DNA of 64,000 nucleotides from Halopiger goleimassiliensis (GTDB lineage: Archaea; Halobacteriota; Halobacteria; Halobacteriales; Natrialbaceae): the NCBI RefSeq assembly GCF_000455345.1, contig NZ_HG315690.1:1377742-1441741 (forward strand), read 5' to 3'. Positions within the stretch are counted from its first letter, which is position 1. Every line of letters begins with the position of its first letter. The notes beneath the pieces are model-generated. The model was not told the origin of the DNA and searched no databases. It was given only the letters and a program-made list of their open reading frames with translations. The position numbers and the translations under genes were made by a program. Below are positions 8,081-15,841 of the stretch, in pieces.

Positions 8081-9328
8081 ATGGACTCGAATCGGAACGG
8101 CGGACCGAGCCGTCGACAGTTCGTTGCGACGAGTATCGCAGTCGGCGGGACAGCGCTGGCCGGCTGTACGAGCGAGAGCGACGGGAACGGAACCGGGGGG
8201 AACGGGAACGGCGGGAACGGGGACACGAACGACGACGGATCGTCGGAAGGCGGCGATTCCGGAGCCGAATCCGACGGCTCGTACACGGTGTCGATGGCAC
8301 CCGTGGGGGAGGTCGAGTTCGACGCCGTCCCCGAGGACGTCTTCGTTACCTTCCCGCAGTACGCCGACATGGCGGTCGCCCTCGGTCACGGCGAGGGCGT
8401 GAACGCGCTGTTCTCGACCGAGATGGCCGGCACGACGATGAACAAGTTCTACGAGCACCTCGAGGGCGTCTCTTTCGACTGGGACGGGCTCCCGGACCCC
8501 CTCGCGGACGGGCTCTCCCGGGAGCAACTGTACGACCTCGACAGCGACGTTCACTTCCTCGACCCCTCGTATCCGGTGAAACACGACGACAACTGGGACG
8601 AAGACGACGTCGAGCAGATCGCCTCGACGCTGGGGCCGTGGCTCGGGAACTTCCACAGCGGCGTCCACAGCGAACCCGCCGAGGCGTACGCGGACGCCTA
8701 CGAGTACTACACGCTCTGGGAGATCTTCGAGCGCGTGGCGGCGGTCTTCCAGGAGCAGGAGCGCTACGAAGAGCTCAGGGCGGTGTACGATGACCTCCTC
8801 GCGGAGATCGAGTCGAATCTCCCCCCGGAGGACGAGCGGCCGACCGCCGCACGGGTGACGCTGGGTGACGGCCAGTTCTTCACCTACCACCTCAACACGC
8901 CCGGCTTCTGGCAGGCCGAAACGCGCCCGCTCGGCGCACGCGATGCGCTGGCCGACTACGACTGGTCGGGTGACTGGGGCACCGTCGACTACGAGACGAT
9001 GCTCGAAGCGGACCCGGACGTCATCCTCCACCTGTGGGGAATCACGTCCCGCTACTCGATCGACAGCGTCCGCGATCGGCTCGCGGACCACCCCGCCGGG
9101 AGCGACCTCGCGGCGGTGCAGAACGACCGGGTCGTCGCAAGCGGGATGCGCTACCAGGGTCCGATCATGAACCTCTTCCAGCTCGAGATGACGGCCAAAC
9201 AGCTCTACCCCGAGCAGTTCGGCGAGTGGCCCGGCTACGACCCCGGACAGCCATATCCGGAGATACCGAGCGAGGAACAGCTGTTCGACCGAGAACGGGT
9301 CGCCGAGATCGTTCGCGGAGAGCGCTAG
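8081..9328 (+). CDS. ABC transporter substrate-binding lipoprotein, iron/siderophore type
   Basis: A 415-aa secreted protein. The N-terminus has twin arginines at 11-12 (SRRQFVA) and a lipobox TALAGC with Cys29, followed by a Gly/Asn/Ser/Asp-rich linker to about residue 70. This predicts Tat export and lipid anchoring on the outer membrane face. The body resembles the periplasmic-binding-protein-2 fold (PF01497) that binds Fe3+-siderophores or cobalamin. No permease or ATPase gene is adjacent, so it must use a partner encoded elsewhere. The DtxR-like box immediately upstream supports iron as the relevant metal. The exact ligand is not readable from sequence. Confidence 0.85.
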   Translation: MDSNRNGGPSRRQFVATSIAVGGTALAGCTSESDGNGTGGNGNGGNGDTNDDGSSEGGDSGAESDGSYTVSMAPVGEVEFDAVPEDVFVTFPQYADMAVALGHGEGVNALFSTEMAGTTMNKFYEHLEGVSFDWDGLPDPLADGLSREQLYDLDSDVHFLDPSYPVKHDDNWDEDDVEQIASTLGPWLGNFHSGVHSEPAEAYADAYEYYTLWEIFERVAAVFQEQERYEELRAVYDDLLAEIESNLPPEDERPTAARVTLGDGQFFTYHLNTPGFWQAETRPLGARDALADYDWSGDWGTVDYETMLEADPDVILHLWGITSRYSIDSVRDRLADHPAGSDLAAVQNDRVVASGMRYQGPIMNLFQLEMTAKQLYPEQFGEWPGYDPGQPYPEIPSEEQLFDRERVAEIVRGER

Positions 9329-9337
9329 GGCGGCAGA

Positions 9338-9356
9338 AGCCGCAGTAACGGCGGCT
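9338..9356 (+). terminator. possible hairpin terminator
   Basis: AGCCGC (9338-9343) pairs with GCGGCT (9351-9356), 10 bp after the stop of the binding-protein gene. There is no T-tract, so its strength as a terminator is doubtful. The rest of 9357-9543 shows no gene or repeat. Confidence 0.35.
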
Positions 9357-9543
9357 CTGTCGACGACGTGCTCGAGGTCGCGGACGAGCACGGGATGGAA
9401 ACGGACCGCGAGGACGCGAACGGACGCACGTCGTTGCACTGTTTTCATCCGATCGTCGGCGGGAGGAGTCGCCGCAGCGAACCGGTCAAAGAACCGTTTC
9501 ACCTTGGCGAAGGTCCATGTAGGTATCGTTCGAACCGACTGAT

Positions 9544-10299
9544 ATGGATCGACGACAGTTCCTCGCCGCGTCGACCGTCGCCGTCGCGGCGGTCGCCGGC
9601 TGTACGAGCAGCGCCCAGGAAGAGACGCCCGAGGGGGAAATCCGCGGAGCCGCCCCGGAGGGTCCCGCCGAACGGGCGATCGAGGTGAGCGCCGTCGGCG
9701 AGGTCGAAGCCGAACCGGATCGGGCCACGCTGAGCGTCGGCGTCGAGGCGACTGGCGAGAGCGCCGAGGCGGTCGAGTCCGAACTCGCCGAGAAGGCCGA
9801 CGCGCTGCGGGCGACGTTCGACGACCTCGGCATCCCCGACGAGAACGTCGAATCCGGGCGTTTCAGCGTCCGTCCCGAGTACGACGGCGACGGCTACCAG
9901 GGTGCCCACCGGTTCGAGGTCGTCGTCGACGACGTCGACAGCGTGGGCGACGTGATCGACGCGGTCGCCGCCGACGCCGACGACATCGGCCGAGTCAGCT
10001 TCGGACTGACCGACGAGACCCGCGCCGAGTTGCGCGACCAGGCCCTCGAGCAGGCCCTCGAGAACGCCGACGAGGAGGCGAGCTACATCGCCGAGAACCG
10101 CAACGTCGCCATCACGGGAACGCGGTCCGTCTCGACGCGCAACGTCGACGTCGTCCCGGTCCGAGCCGACCACGGGTACGTGGCCGAGGCCGACGCCGCC
10201 GACGACGGCGGAGCGGCCCCGACGACCGAAATCGACTCGGGACCGGTCACCGTGACCGCCTCGGTCGACGTCAGCTACGGGTTCGAGGACGCCGACTGA
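9544..10299 (+). CDS. SIMPL-domain (DUF541) lipoprotein
   Basis: A 251-aa exported protein. It opens with a short Tat signal (MDRRQFLAAS) and a lipobox AVAGC with Cys20. From about residue 45 it has the SIMPL/DUF541 fold: an IEVSAVGEVEAEPDRATLSVGVE strand pair, a helical middle, a conserved QALEQALENADEEASYIAENRNV helix and a final VTVTASVDVSYGF strand. Bacterial relatives are envelope proteins linked to oxidative-stress protection, but the biochemical function is unknown. It stands alone, in the same direction as the iron-type binding protein but 215 bp away. The nested inverted repeat that follows it may end its transcript. Confidence 0.87.
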   Translation: MDRRQFLAASTVAVAAVAGCTSSAQEETPEGEIRGAAPEGPAERAIEVSAVGEVEAEPDRATLSVGVEATGESAEAVESELAEKADALRATFDDLGIPDENVESGRFSVRPEYDGDGYQGAHRFEVVVDDVDSVGDVIDAVAADADDIGRVSFGLTDETRAELRDQALEQALENADEEASYIAENRNVAITGTRSVSTRNVDVVPVRADHGYVAEADAADDGGAAPTTEIDSGPVTVTASVDVSYGFEDAD

Positions 10300-10305
10300 G
10301 ACGGT

Positions 10306-10373
10306 TTACTGTAAGTCATTTCCGGCGCACCCGCGATCCGGGCTGCGGGTGCGCCGGTAAATCGTTACAGTAA
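10306..10373. repeat. nested perfect inverted repeat (strong hairpin)
   Basis: The outer arms TTACTGTAA (10306-10314) and TTACAGTAA (10365-10373) are exact reverse complements. The inner arms are a perfect 13-bp match, CCGGCGCACCCGC (10322-10334) with GCGGGTGCGCCGG (10345-10357), around a 10-nt loop. An ATTT/AAAT pair lies next to the inner stem with one bulged base. It sits 6 bp after a stop codon, so it could be a terminator, but the second, AT-rich arm pair is unusual for that role. Confidence 0.9.
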
Positions 10374-10450
10374 TCCGTATGTGACGGACTGCCGTATCCG
10401 CTCTCGGCTACGAGTCGAGAACCACGAGCACGCCCCTTCTCGACCCGGTG

Positions 10451-10456
10451 TTTATT
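10451..10456 (+). promoter_or_regulatory. TATA box for UspA gene
   Basis: TTTATT lies 24 bp ahead of the ATG at 10480. That spacing places the transcription start at or next to the start codon, the usual leaderless pattern. It also favours this ATG over the in-frame codon at 10381. Confidence 0.55.
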
Positions 10457-10479
10457 CGGTGCGGTGTCGTACGAGACGT

Positions 10480-10899
10480 ATGCTCGATCGAGTTCTCGTT
10501 CCGATGGGTGGCTCCGAAATGGCCGAACGTGCGCTCGAGTACGCACTGGAGAATCACCCCGACGCCGACGTGACGGTGCTCACCGTCGTCGCCGAACCGA
10601 CCGGACTGATGGGCGACGCGATGGGGCTCGCGCTCGAGGACGACTTCGAGGCGGCCGCCACCGAACGCGCCGAGGCGGTACTGGAGCGGGCGCAGGAACT
10701 GGCTGCCGAGCACGACGCGGAGATCGACACCGTGATCGCGGTCGGGCGGCCGGCCCGAGAGATCGTCCGACGCGCCGAGGACTACGACGCGATCGCGATC
10801 GGTACCCACGGCGGGAGCCTCGCCGATCGACTGTTCGTCGGCAACGTCGCGAAGACCGTCTTCCAGCGCTCGCCGGTGCCGGTCATCACGGTCCGATAG
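10480..10899 (+). CDS. universal stress protein UspA family
   Basis: A 139-aa single-domain cytoplasmic protein. It begins MLDRVLVPMGGSEMAERALEYA, where the LVPxDGS-like strand and following helix form the nucleotide pocket. The ATP-binding pattern appears in the second half as GTHGGSLADRLFVGNVAKTVFQRSPVPVITV, matching G-x2-G-x9-G(S/T). ATP-binding members dimerise and modulate stress survival; the target is unknown. The start at 10480 is supported by the family N-terminus and by a TATA box 24 bp upstream. It converges on carA. Confidence 0.93.
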   Translation: MLDRVLVPMGGSEMAERALEYALENHPDADVTVLTVVAEPTGLMGDAMGLALEDDFEAAATERAEAVLERAQELAAEHDAEIDTVIAVGRPAREIVRRAEDYDAIAIGTHGGSLADRLFVGNVAKTVFQRSPVPVITVR

Positions 10900-11008
10900 T
10901 CGCGTCGAGAGCGGAGACCACCGAGTCGGCGACGCTGGCGAGCGGTACGAAATTCGAAATGCGGCTGTCGATCCCGAAACGGGCGGTCGACGGCGGGACG
11001 GCGGCCGA

Positions 11009-12085
11009 TCAGTCGTCGGCGGGAACGGCCGTGGACGCTCGCGGGTCGGCCATCGCGAGCACGTCGTCGAAGAAGTCGAGGGTGTCCTCCGGGCCGGGGT
11101 TGGCTTCGGGGTGGTACTGGCGGGTGATGACGTCGTACTCGACGCCGTCGAGTCCTTCCGGCGTGTCGTCGTTGACGTTGATCTGAGTCACCTCGAGGTG
11201 TTCGCCCGGATCGTCGACGGTGTAGCCGTGGTTCTGCGTGGTCATCACGACCTGCCCCGACTCGAGGTCGAGCACGGGCTGGTTGACGCCGCGGTGACCG
11301 AAGGTCATCTTCTCGGTCGAACCGCCGAGCGCCTCGGCGACGATCTGCTGCCCGAGGCAGATGCCGGCGACGGGCGTGTCCGCGACGAACTCCTGGACGA
11401 GGTCGATCGCCGCCTCGTAGTTCGCGGGGTCACCGGGTCCGTTGGAGATGAACAGAACGTCGGGATCGACGGCCTCGACGTCCGCGGGCGTCGCGTCGTA
11501 GGGGAGGACGTGGACCTCGGCGTCGCGGGCCAGCAGCGAGTCGACGATCGAGCCCTTCGCGCCGCAGTCGACGAGCGCGACGGTCTCGCCGCCGTTGTCT
11601 TCGCCGTGGACGACGGGGTCGTCGACGCTGACCTGTGCGCCGATGTCGGTGTGCTCGCTCATCGCCTTGCACTGCTCGAGTTCGGCCAGGGCGTCCGCCT
11701 CGGTGACGTCCTCGCCGACGGCGATGCCGCACTTCATCGCGCCCTCGTCGCGGATGTCCGTGACGATTTCGCGGGTGTCGAGGTGGTCGACCGCCGGGAC
11801 GCCCTCCGACGCGAGCCAGTCGGCGACGTCGGCGGTGAACTCCTTGGCGATCGCCGCACGCGGGTGGACGCGGTCGTCCTCGAACCGCTCTTCGCGGACG
11901 CCGTAGTTGCCGATCAGCGGGTAGGAGAAGGTCAGGACCTGTTCCTCGTAGGACGGGTCGGTCAGGCTCTCCTCGTAGCCGGTGTAGGCCGTCGTGAAGA
12001 CCAGTTCGCCGCGTGCTGTGCCCGGAGCACGACCACGCCCCTCGAGTACGTGGCCGCCTTCCAGTGCAACGTAGGCCGGTGTCAT
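11009..12085 (-). CDS. carA: carbamoyl-phosphate synthase small subunit
   Basis: A 358-aa glutamine amidotransferase subunit. It hydrolyses glutamine and passes ammonia to the CarB synthetase for pyrimidine and arginine synthesis. The N-terminal CarA domain (about 1-170) contains TTAYTGYEESLTDPSY. The class I GATase domain follows, with the nucleophile Cys243 in GICLGQQ and the His/Glu of the triad near the C-terminus (RQYHPEANPGP). carB is not in the window. Its promoter faces that of an Lrp-family gene, and a palindromic motif overlaps the start region, which suggests control by that regulator. TATA-like CTTATGG at about 12110-12116 on this strand predicts a leaderless transcript. Confidence 0.97.
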   Translation of the reverse strand: MTPAYVALEGGHVLEGRGRAPGTARGELVFTTAYTGYEESLTDPSYEEQVLTFSYPLIGNYGVREERFEDDRVHPRAAIAKEFTADVADWLASEGVPAVDHLDTREIVTDIRDEGAMKCGIAVGEDVTEADALAELEQCKAMSEHTDIGAQVSVDDPVVHGEDNGGETVALVDCGAKGSIVDSLLARDAEVHVLPYDATPADVEAVDPDVLFISNGPGDPANYEAAIDLVQEFVADTPVAGICLGQQIVAEALGGSTEKMTFGHRGVNQPVLDLESGQVVMTTQNHGYTVDDPGEHLEVTQINVNDDTPEGLDGVEYDVITRQYHPEANPGPEDTLDFFDDVLAMADPRASTAVPADD

Positions 12086-12099
12086 TACGAACTACGTAT
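12086..12099. promoter_or_regulatory. operator candidate at the carA start
   Basis: TTACGAACTACGTA is a near-copy of the perfect palindrome at 12137-12151. It lies between the carA TATA-like box and its start codon, so a bound protein would block carA initiation. Confidence 0.5.
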
Positions 12100-12136
12100 C
12101 GGACACACCGCCATAAGTGTTGTCTTCGAAGCTCAG

Positions 12137-12151
12137 TTACGAAATTCGTAA
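12137..12151. promoter_or_regulatory. palindromic operator candidate (Lrp type)
   Basis: TTACGAAATTCGTAA is a perfect 7-bp inverted repeat around one base, 36 bp ahead of the Lrp-family gene and 52 bp ahead of carA on the other strand. Lrp/AsnC proteins often bind such palindromes in their own promoter. A weaker related core, TACGAAATTCG, also occurs at 10946-10956. Confidence 0.55.
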
Positions 12152-12187
12152 TCGGTAAGTGGCCGTTGGTGCTACACTCGCATCTCC

Positions 12188-12601
12188 ATGGACGAACTGG
12201 ACCGGCAGATTCTCGACATCCTGCGGCGAGACGCCCGGACGCCGTACACCGAGATCGCCGACGAGATCGGCACGAGCGAGGGGACCGTCCGCAACCGCGT
12301 CGAACGGATGATGGACGACGACGTCATCGAACGGTTCACGATTTCGACGCGGACGGGCAACGTCAAGGCGATGATCGAGGTCAGCGTCGCGGTCGACGTC
12401 GACACGAAGGCCGTCGCCGAGCGGATGGCCGAGTGGGACGAGGTCGACTTCGTCTGGATGGTCTCGGGCGAGCAGGACGTGGTCCTCGTCGTCGACGCCG
12501 CCGACACGCGCGGCGTGAACGACCTCATCACCCAGGCCCGCGATCAGGAAGAGGTGGTCAGCACGAAGACGCGACTGATCCTCGACGAGGAACTGGGCTG
12601 A
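12188..12601 (+). CDS. Lrp/AsnC family transcriptional regulator
   Basis: A 137-aa DNA-binding protein. An N-terminal winged helix-turn-helix (about 1-55, MDELDRQILDILRRDARTPY then EIADEIGTSEGTVRNRVERM) is followed by a RAM-type ligand-binding domain (about 60-135, with the VWMVSGEQDVVLVVDA segment). Such proteins form dimers to octamers that respond to amino acids. Divergent position to carA with a shared operator-like spacer suggests that it controls its own gene and possibly carA, linking glutamine or amino-acid status to carbamoyl-phosphate supply. The effector is unknown. Confidence 0.93.
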   Translation: MDELDRQILDILRRDARTPYTEIADEIGTSEGTVRNRVERMMDDDVIERFTISTRTGNVKAMIEVSVAVDVDTKAVAERMAEWDEVDFVWMVSGEQDVVLVVDAADTRGVNDLITQARDQEEVVSTKTRLILDEELG

Positions 12602-12617
12602 GAGCGGGCAGTCCGCC

Positions 12618-13331
12618 TCAGTCGTCCGTCTCGCCCGGCGGCGTCCCGACCCCCGGCGTCGGCTCCTCGAGCGCGTCGATCACGCCCTTCTTGCGGTGGA
12701 CCGTCCGGTAGCCGCGTCTGAGCAGTCGATCGAACGAGGAGCGAGCGACGCGAGCGCGCACCCGGCCGTCGCGGACCGCGTCGACGACCGCCCCGGGCGT
12801 GAGCCGGTCGGCGTCGACGATGGTGTAGGCCCGTCCCACCTCGAAGGGGTAGTGGGCGTCGCTGCCGCCGACCAGCGGGAGGTCGCGGCTCTCGGCCAGT
12901 TCCTCGACGAGCGGCTGCGATCGGGGGTGTTTGCCGTTGACCTCGATCGCGTCGAAGGGGACGTCCTCGAGTTCGCGGACCGTGCTGTTGCGAAACGGGT
13001 GGGCGACGATCGCCACGCAGTCGCGGTCGTGGGCCAGCTCCGCCGCCTCGGCCGGTGTGAGCGCACCGGGCTCCGTCTCCCGGGGCGGGTCCGGCCCGAC
13101 GACGAGGACGTGGCCCCGGTCGGTCGTGATCTCGATGCCGGGAATCGTCTCGACGTCGCCGGGCGGATCGAGCGGGGTGTAGTAGTCGTGGTTCGTCGTC
13201 GCGACGCCCTGGAGACCACGCCAGGCGGCCGCTCCGGCGAGTAGTCGGACGCCGAGCGGGTCGAAGCGGTCGCCGAGGGAGCGGCGACCGTGGAAGAAGC
13301 GCGTGTGGGCGTGCAGGTCGATGGCGTACAC
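12618..13331 (-). CDS. PHP-domain metal-dependent phosphoesterase family protein
   Basis: A 237-aa protein of the PHP fold, with metal-binding motifs in order: DLHAHT near the N-terminus, TNHD, PGIEITT, VAHPFR, and GGSDAHYP. PHP proteins hydrolyse phosphoesters such as nucleotides or histidinol phosphate; the substrate is not apparent. GTG at 13331 is taken as the start because it precedes the YAIDLHAHT strand directly, while the longer frame to 13976 runs antisense through the next gene. A basic tail (RLLRRGYRTVHRKKG) is present. It is convergent with the Lrp gene and divergent from the lipid-kinase-like gene. Confidence 0.85.
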   Translation of the reverse strand: MYAIDLHAHTRFFHGRRSLGDRFDPLGVRLLAGAAAWRGLQGVATTNHDYYTPLDPPGDVETIPGIEITTDRGHVLVVGPDPPRETEPGALTPAEAAELAHDRDCVAIVAHPFRNSTVRELEDVPFDAIEVNGKHPRSQPLVEELAESRDLPLVGGSDAHYPFEVGRAYTIVDADRLTPGAVVDAVRDGRVRARVARSSFDRLLRRGYRTVHRKKGVIDALEEPTPGVGTPPGETDD

Positions 13332-13385
13332 GAGAGCGCATACGCCGGGCAGGCCCTTTTGCGCACGGCCGGCGTTTCCCGCGGC

Positions 13386-14345
13386 ATGGGATCCGATGCG
13401 AGCGACGGCCCCGGCTCGAACCCCTCCCGCGTCCTCGTGCTCAATCCGGTCAGCGGGAGCCAGGATCACGTCGACGACGCAGTCGAACTGGCGGGCGAGT
13501 ACGGCTTCGAGGTCCGACGAACGGAGGAGGGCGGCGACGCCGAGCGGTTCGCCGAGGCGGCGGCCGACGAGGCCGACCTGATCGCCGCCGTCGGCGGCGA
13601 CGGCACCGTCAACGAGGTCGTCAACGGCGTCGTCAACGCGGACGCCCTCGAGTCGACGACGGTCGCCGTCGTCCCAGCCGGGACGGGCAACAACTTCGCG
13701 ACGAACGTCGGGATCGAGGGCCTCGAGCACGCGTTCGAACTGATCGAGGACGGTCGCCGCCGCGCGATCGACCTCGGATTCGCCAACGGCCGGGCGTTCG
13801 TCAACTCCTGTATCGGCGGCGTCACCGCCGAGGCCAGCGCCGAGACCTCCGCGGAGAGCAAGCGCGAACTCGGCGTGCTCGCGTACGTGAAAAACACTCT
13901 CGAGACCGTCCGGGAGTTCGACTCGCTTAGACTCGGCGTGGAGACAGCACCGGGACCGGACGACGAGCGGCCGCATCGCTGGGAAGGAGAGGCGCTGTTC
14001 GTCCTCGTCGGCAACTGCCGGCGGTTCAACGGGACGCGAACCGCCCAGGCCGACGTCGAGGACGGCTTCTTCGAAGTTACCGTCGTCGAGGACGCGGCGG
14101 CCACGGAACTGCTGGGCGACGCGGCCCTCGAGGGACTGTTCGGGAACGGGAGCCGCCTCGTTCGGCGGCGGACGCCGTCACTGGCCATCGAGAGCCGCGA
14201 TCGGGCCGTCGAGTACAGCCTCGACGGCGAGTTGCTCGAGACCGACGCGCTCGATCTCGAGACGCACGCGGGCGCGCTCGAGGTCGTCGTCGGCGACGGC
14301 TACCAGCCGGATCCCGACCAGGGCTGGCCGCTCGAGACGACGTAG
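13386..14345 (+). CDS. diacylglycerol kinase-type lipid kinase family protein
   Basis: A 319-aa protein of the DAGK catalytic superfamily. The N-domain opens with VLVLNPVSGS and has the ATP-site motif AAVGGDGTVNEVVNGVV, then VVPAGTGNNFATNVGI, the classic GTGN(D)FA signature. The C-terminal beta domain ends in the EYSLDGELLETD pattern typical of the family. Members phosphorylate diacylglycerol, sphingoid bases or other lipids. In haloarchaea a role in ether-lipid metabolism is plausible but unproved. ATG 13386 is the start because the upstream extension overlaps the divergent gene and lacks family similarity. It is followed 75 bp later by an idi-type gene. Confidence 0.85.
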   Translation: MGSDASDGPGSNPSRVLVLNPVSGSQDHVDDAVELAGEYGFEVRRTEEGGDAERFAEAAADEADLIAAVGGDGTVNEVVNGVVNADALESTTVAVVPAGTGNNFATNVGIEGLEHAFELIEDGRRRAIDLGFANGRAFVNSCIGGVTAEASAETSAESKRELGVLAYVKNTLETVREFDSLRLGVETAPGPDDERPHRWEGEALFVLVGNCRRFNGTRTAQADVEDGFFEVTVVEDAAATELLGDAALEGLFGNGSRLVRRRTPSLAIESRDRAVEYSLDGELLETDALDLETHAGALEVVVGDGYQPDPDQGWPLETT

Positions 14346-14420
14346 CGATCGTTGCCGAACGAACCGCGCCGACGACCGCGGGTCGATACTGGTTTCAAAG
14401 TCGTCTACGATGAGGTCGAT

Positions 14421-14981
14421 ATGAGCACGCACGACGACGGCCCGGTACACGAGAACGCGGGCCAAGACGTGATCGCCGTCGACGCCGACGACAACGAACT
14501 CGAGGTCGTCAACCGGCTCGAGGCCCACACGGGCGAGGGCATCCGCCACCGTGCGTTCACCTCGCTGGTCTTCGACGAGGACGACAACATCCTGCTCGCC
14601 CAGCGCGCGCCCGACAAGCGCCTGTGGGGCACCTACTGGGACGGTACCGTCGCCTCCCACCCCGTCGAGGGCCAGAGCCAGGAAGAGGCGACCCGGGAAC
14701 GGCTCGAGGAGGAACTGGGCATCACGCCCGACCAGTACGACGACCTCCGGCTGACGGACCGCTTCGAGTACAAGCGCTACTTCGAGAACGCTGGCGTCGA
14801 ACACGAGGTCTGTGCCGTCCTCAAACTGACCCTCTCCGACCGCAGCCTCGAGCCGAACGAGGAGGAGGTCGCCGGCCTCATGTGGGTCCCCTACGAGCGA
14901 CTCCACACCCACCCCGAGTGGTACCGACAGCTTCGCCTCTGTCCCTGGTTCGAGATCGCCATGCGCCGCGACACCCGGTAG
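14421..14981 (+). CDS. idi: type 1 isopentenyl-diphosphate isomerase-like NUDIX protein
   Basis: A 186-aa NUDIX protein. The fold is marked by WGTYWDGTVASHP and QSQEEATRERLEEELGI, a diverged NUDIX box, followed by the EHEVC segment that carries the two metal/catalytic glutamates of type 1 IDI. IDI interconverts IPP and DMAPP for isoprenoid ether lipids, fitting the lipid-kinase neighbour. The residue aligned with the catalytic Cys of the E. coli enzyme (SVCGHP) is Ala here (TVASHP), so the chemistry may differ or the protein may be a NUDIX hydrolase. ATG 14421 is the start; the upstream frame from 14352 has no family similarity. Confidence 0.8.
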   Translation: MSTHDDGPVHENAGQDVIAVDADDNELEVVNRLEAHTGEGIRHRAFTSLVFDEDDNILLAQRAPDKRLWGTYWDGTVASHPVEGQSQEEATRERLEEELGITPDQYDDLRLTDRFEYKRYFENAGVEHEVCAVLKLTLSDRSLEPNEEEVAGLMWVPYERLHTHPEWYRQLRLCPWFEIAMRRDTR

Positions 14982-15512
14982 TCGGTTCCTGTACTTCCTG
15001 CCGAACGTTCAGTCCAGCCCGTGTAAGTATCGTTCCGTCCTACCCCACCAGCCTGCGGTGGCGCGTGCTATCGAGCGGCCGACCGAGAGGGAGGTCGCTC
15101 GATGAAACCGCGCGAGGGATGAACGAGCGACTAGTGCGGGACCGAGGTCCCGCATACCATGCGAACGGGCACAACGTGCCCGTGAGCAGACGACGGGAGC
15201 GAGTGAATCGGCTGGGGAGGGTGTGGCCACTCCCCGTGTCCACGATAGCAGAACGCTTCAATTCGACATCCTCCGTTCGACCTCACCGTTCAGTGTCACG
15301 TAGGCCAGAGAGAGCGGACCGACCTCCCGCTACCAAGCTTTTCCGAGCCGTCAGACCGTCCAGACCGCTACATCGCCCGGAAACGAGCCCGGAAACGAGC
15401 CCGCGGATCGACCGACGGAACGCCGGTGGCGCGTGGTACCACGCAACAAGGCTTATTAGCACCCCCTTCGTAGCGTCGGGTGAGGACCGACGGAATCGGT
15501 CCGTGTGACGCA
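14982..15512. other. 531-bp gene-free region
   Basis: It contains the structured repeat described at 15008-15263. To its right are a doubled 12-mer CCCGGAAACGAG (15376-15387 and 15388-15399), the palindrome GCGTGGTACCACGC at about 15432-15445, and an A/T-rich GGCTTATTAGC near 15450-15460 that may be the promoter of the next gene. Open frames in the region are low-complexity and not convincing. Confidence 0.6.
15008..15263 (+). repeat. structured dispersed repeat, copy 1
   Basis: About 256 bp homologous to 43523-43773, which lies in the opposite orientation. Hairpins in order: TCGAGCGGCC/GGTCGCTCGA (15071-15080 and 15093-15102), TGCGGGACC/GGTCCCGCA (15135-15143 and 15146-15154), ACGGGCAC/GTGCCCGT (15165-15172 and 15176-15183) and GGGGAG/CTCCCC (15214-15219 and 15230-15235). 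The last lies in the best-conserved stretch (GGGGAGGGTGTGG...CCCCGTGTCCACGATAGC). It has no protein-coding character. It is probably a non-autonomous mobile element or structured RNA. Confidence 0.8.
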
Positions 15513-15824
15513 ATGAGTTCCCCAGCACCGGAACCCGAGACGCACGAGGTGACGCTCTCCAGAGAAGAGCAGTGGGTCGTCCACCACGCCCTGACGACCC
15601 GGATCGACGAGGCCATCGACGCCGACGAGGAGCCGCCCGAGTGGGCGCTCGAGGCCCTCGACGCGATCGAAGCCGGCCGGGAGACGTTTACCGGCCGCCA
15701 AGCGACGGCACTGGTCGACCTGCTCGAGCGCTATCTCGACGAAAAGCCAGTTCCGGAGTCCGACAGCGTCCACGGATCGGCCGTCCGCGACCGACTCGAG
15801 GACACCCTCGAGTCCCGAGCCTGA
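15513..15824 (+). CDS. small conserved haloarchaeal protein
   Basis: A 103-aa acidic cytoplasmic protein of a type I recognise as common in haloarchaea but without a known function. The core THEVTLSREEQWVVHHALTTRIDEAID is followed by an EWALEALDAIEAG helix and a TGRQATALVDLLERYLDE helix, so it looks all-helical. The ATG at 15513 is preferred over 15480 because the conserved region begins close to it and the upstream residues overlap the promoter-like stretch. It stands alone between the repeat-bearing spacer and a convergent membrane protein gene. Confidence 0.75.
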   Translation: MSSPAPEPETHEVTLSREEQWVVHHALTTRIDEAIDADEEPPEWALEALDAIEAGRETFTGRQATALVDLLERYLDEKPVPESDSVHGSAVRDRLEDTLESRA

Positions 15825-15841
15825 GCGCCGTTTTCCTCGCG

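Noticed and set aside
9518-9540. Fragment of the structured repeat end (TGTAGGTATCGTTCG)
   Set aside because: It matches about 14 bases of the repeat end at 15021-15034, but the similarity is too short and may reflect a shared promoter-like motif.
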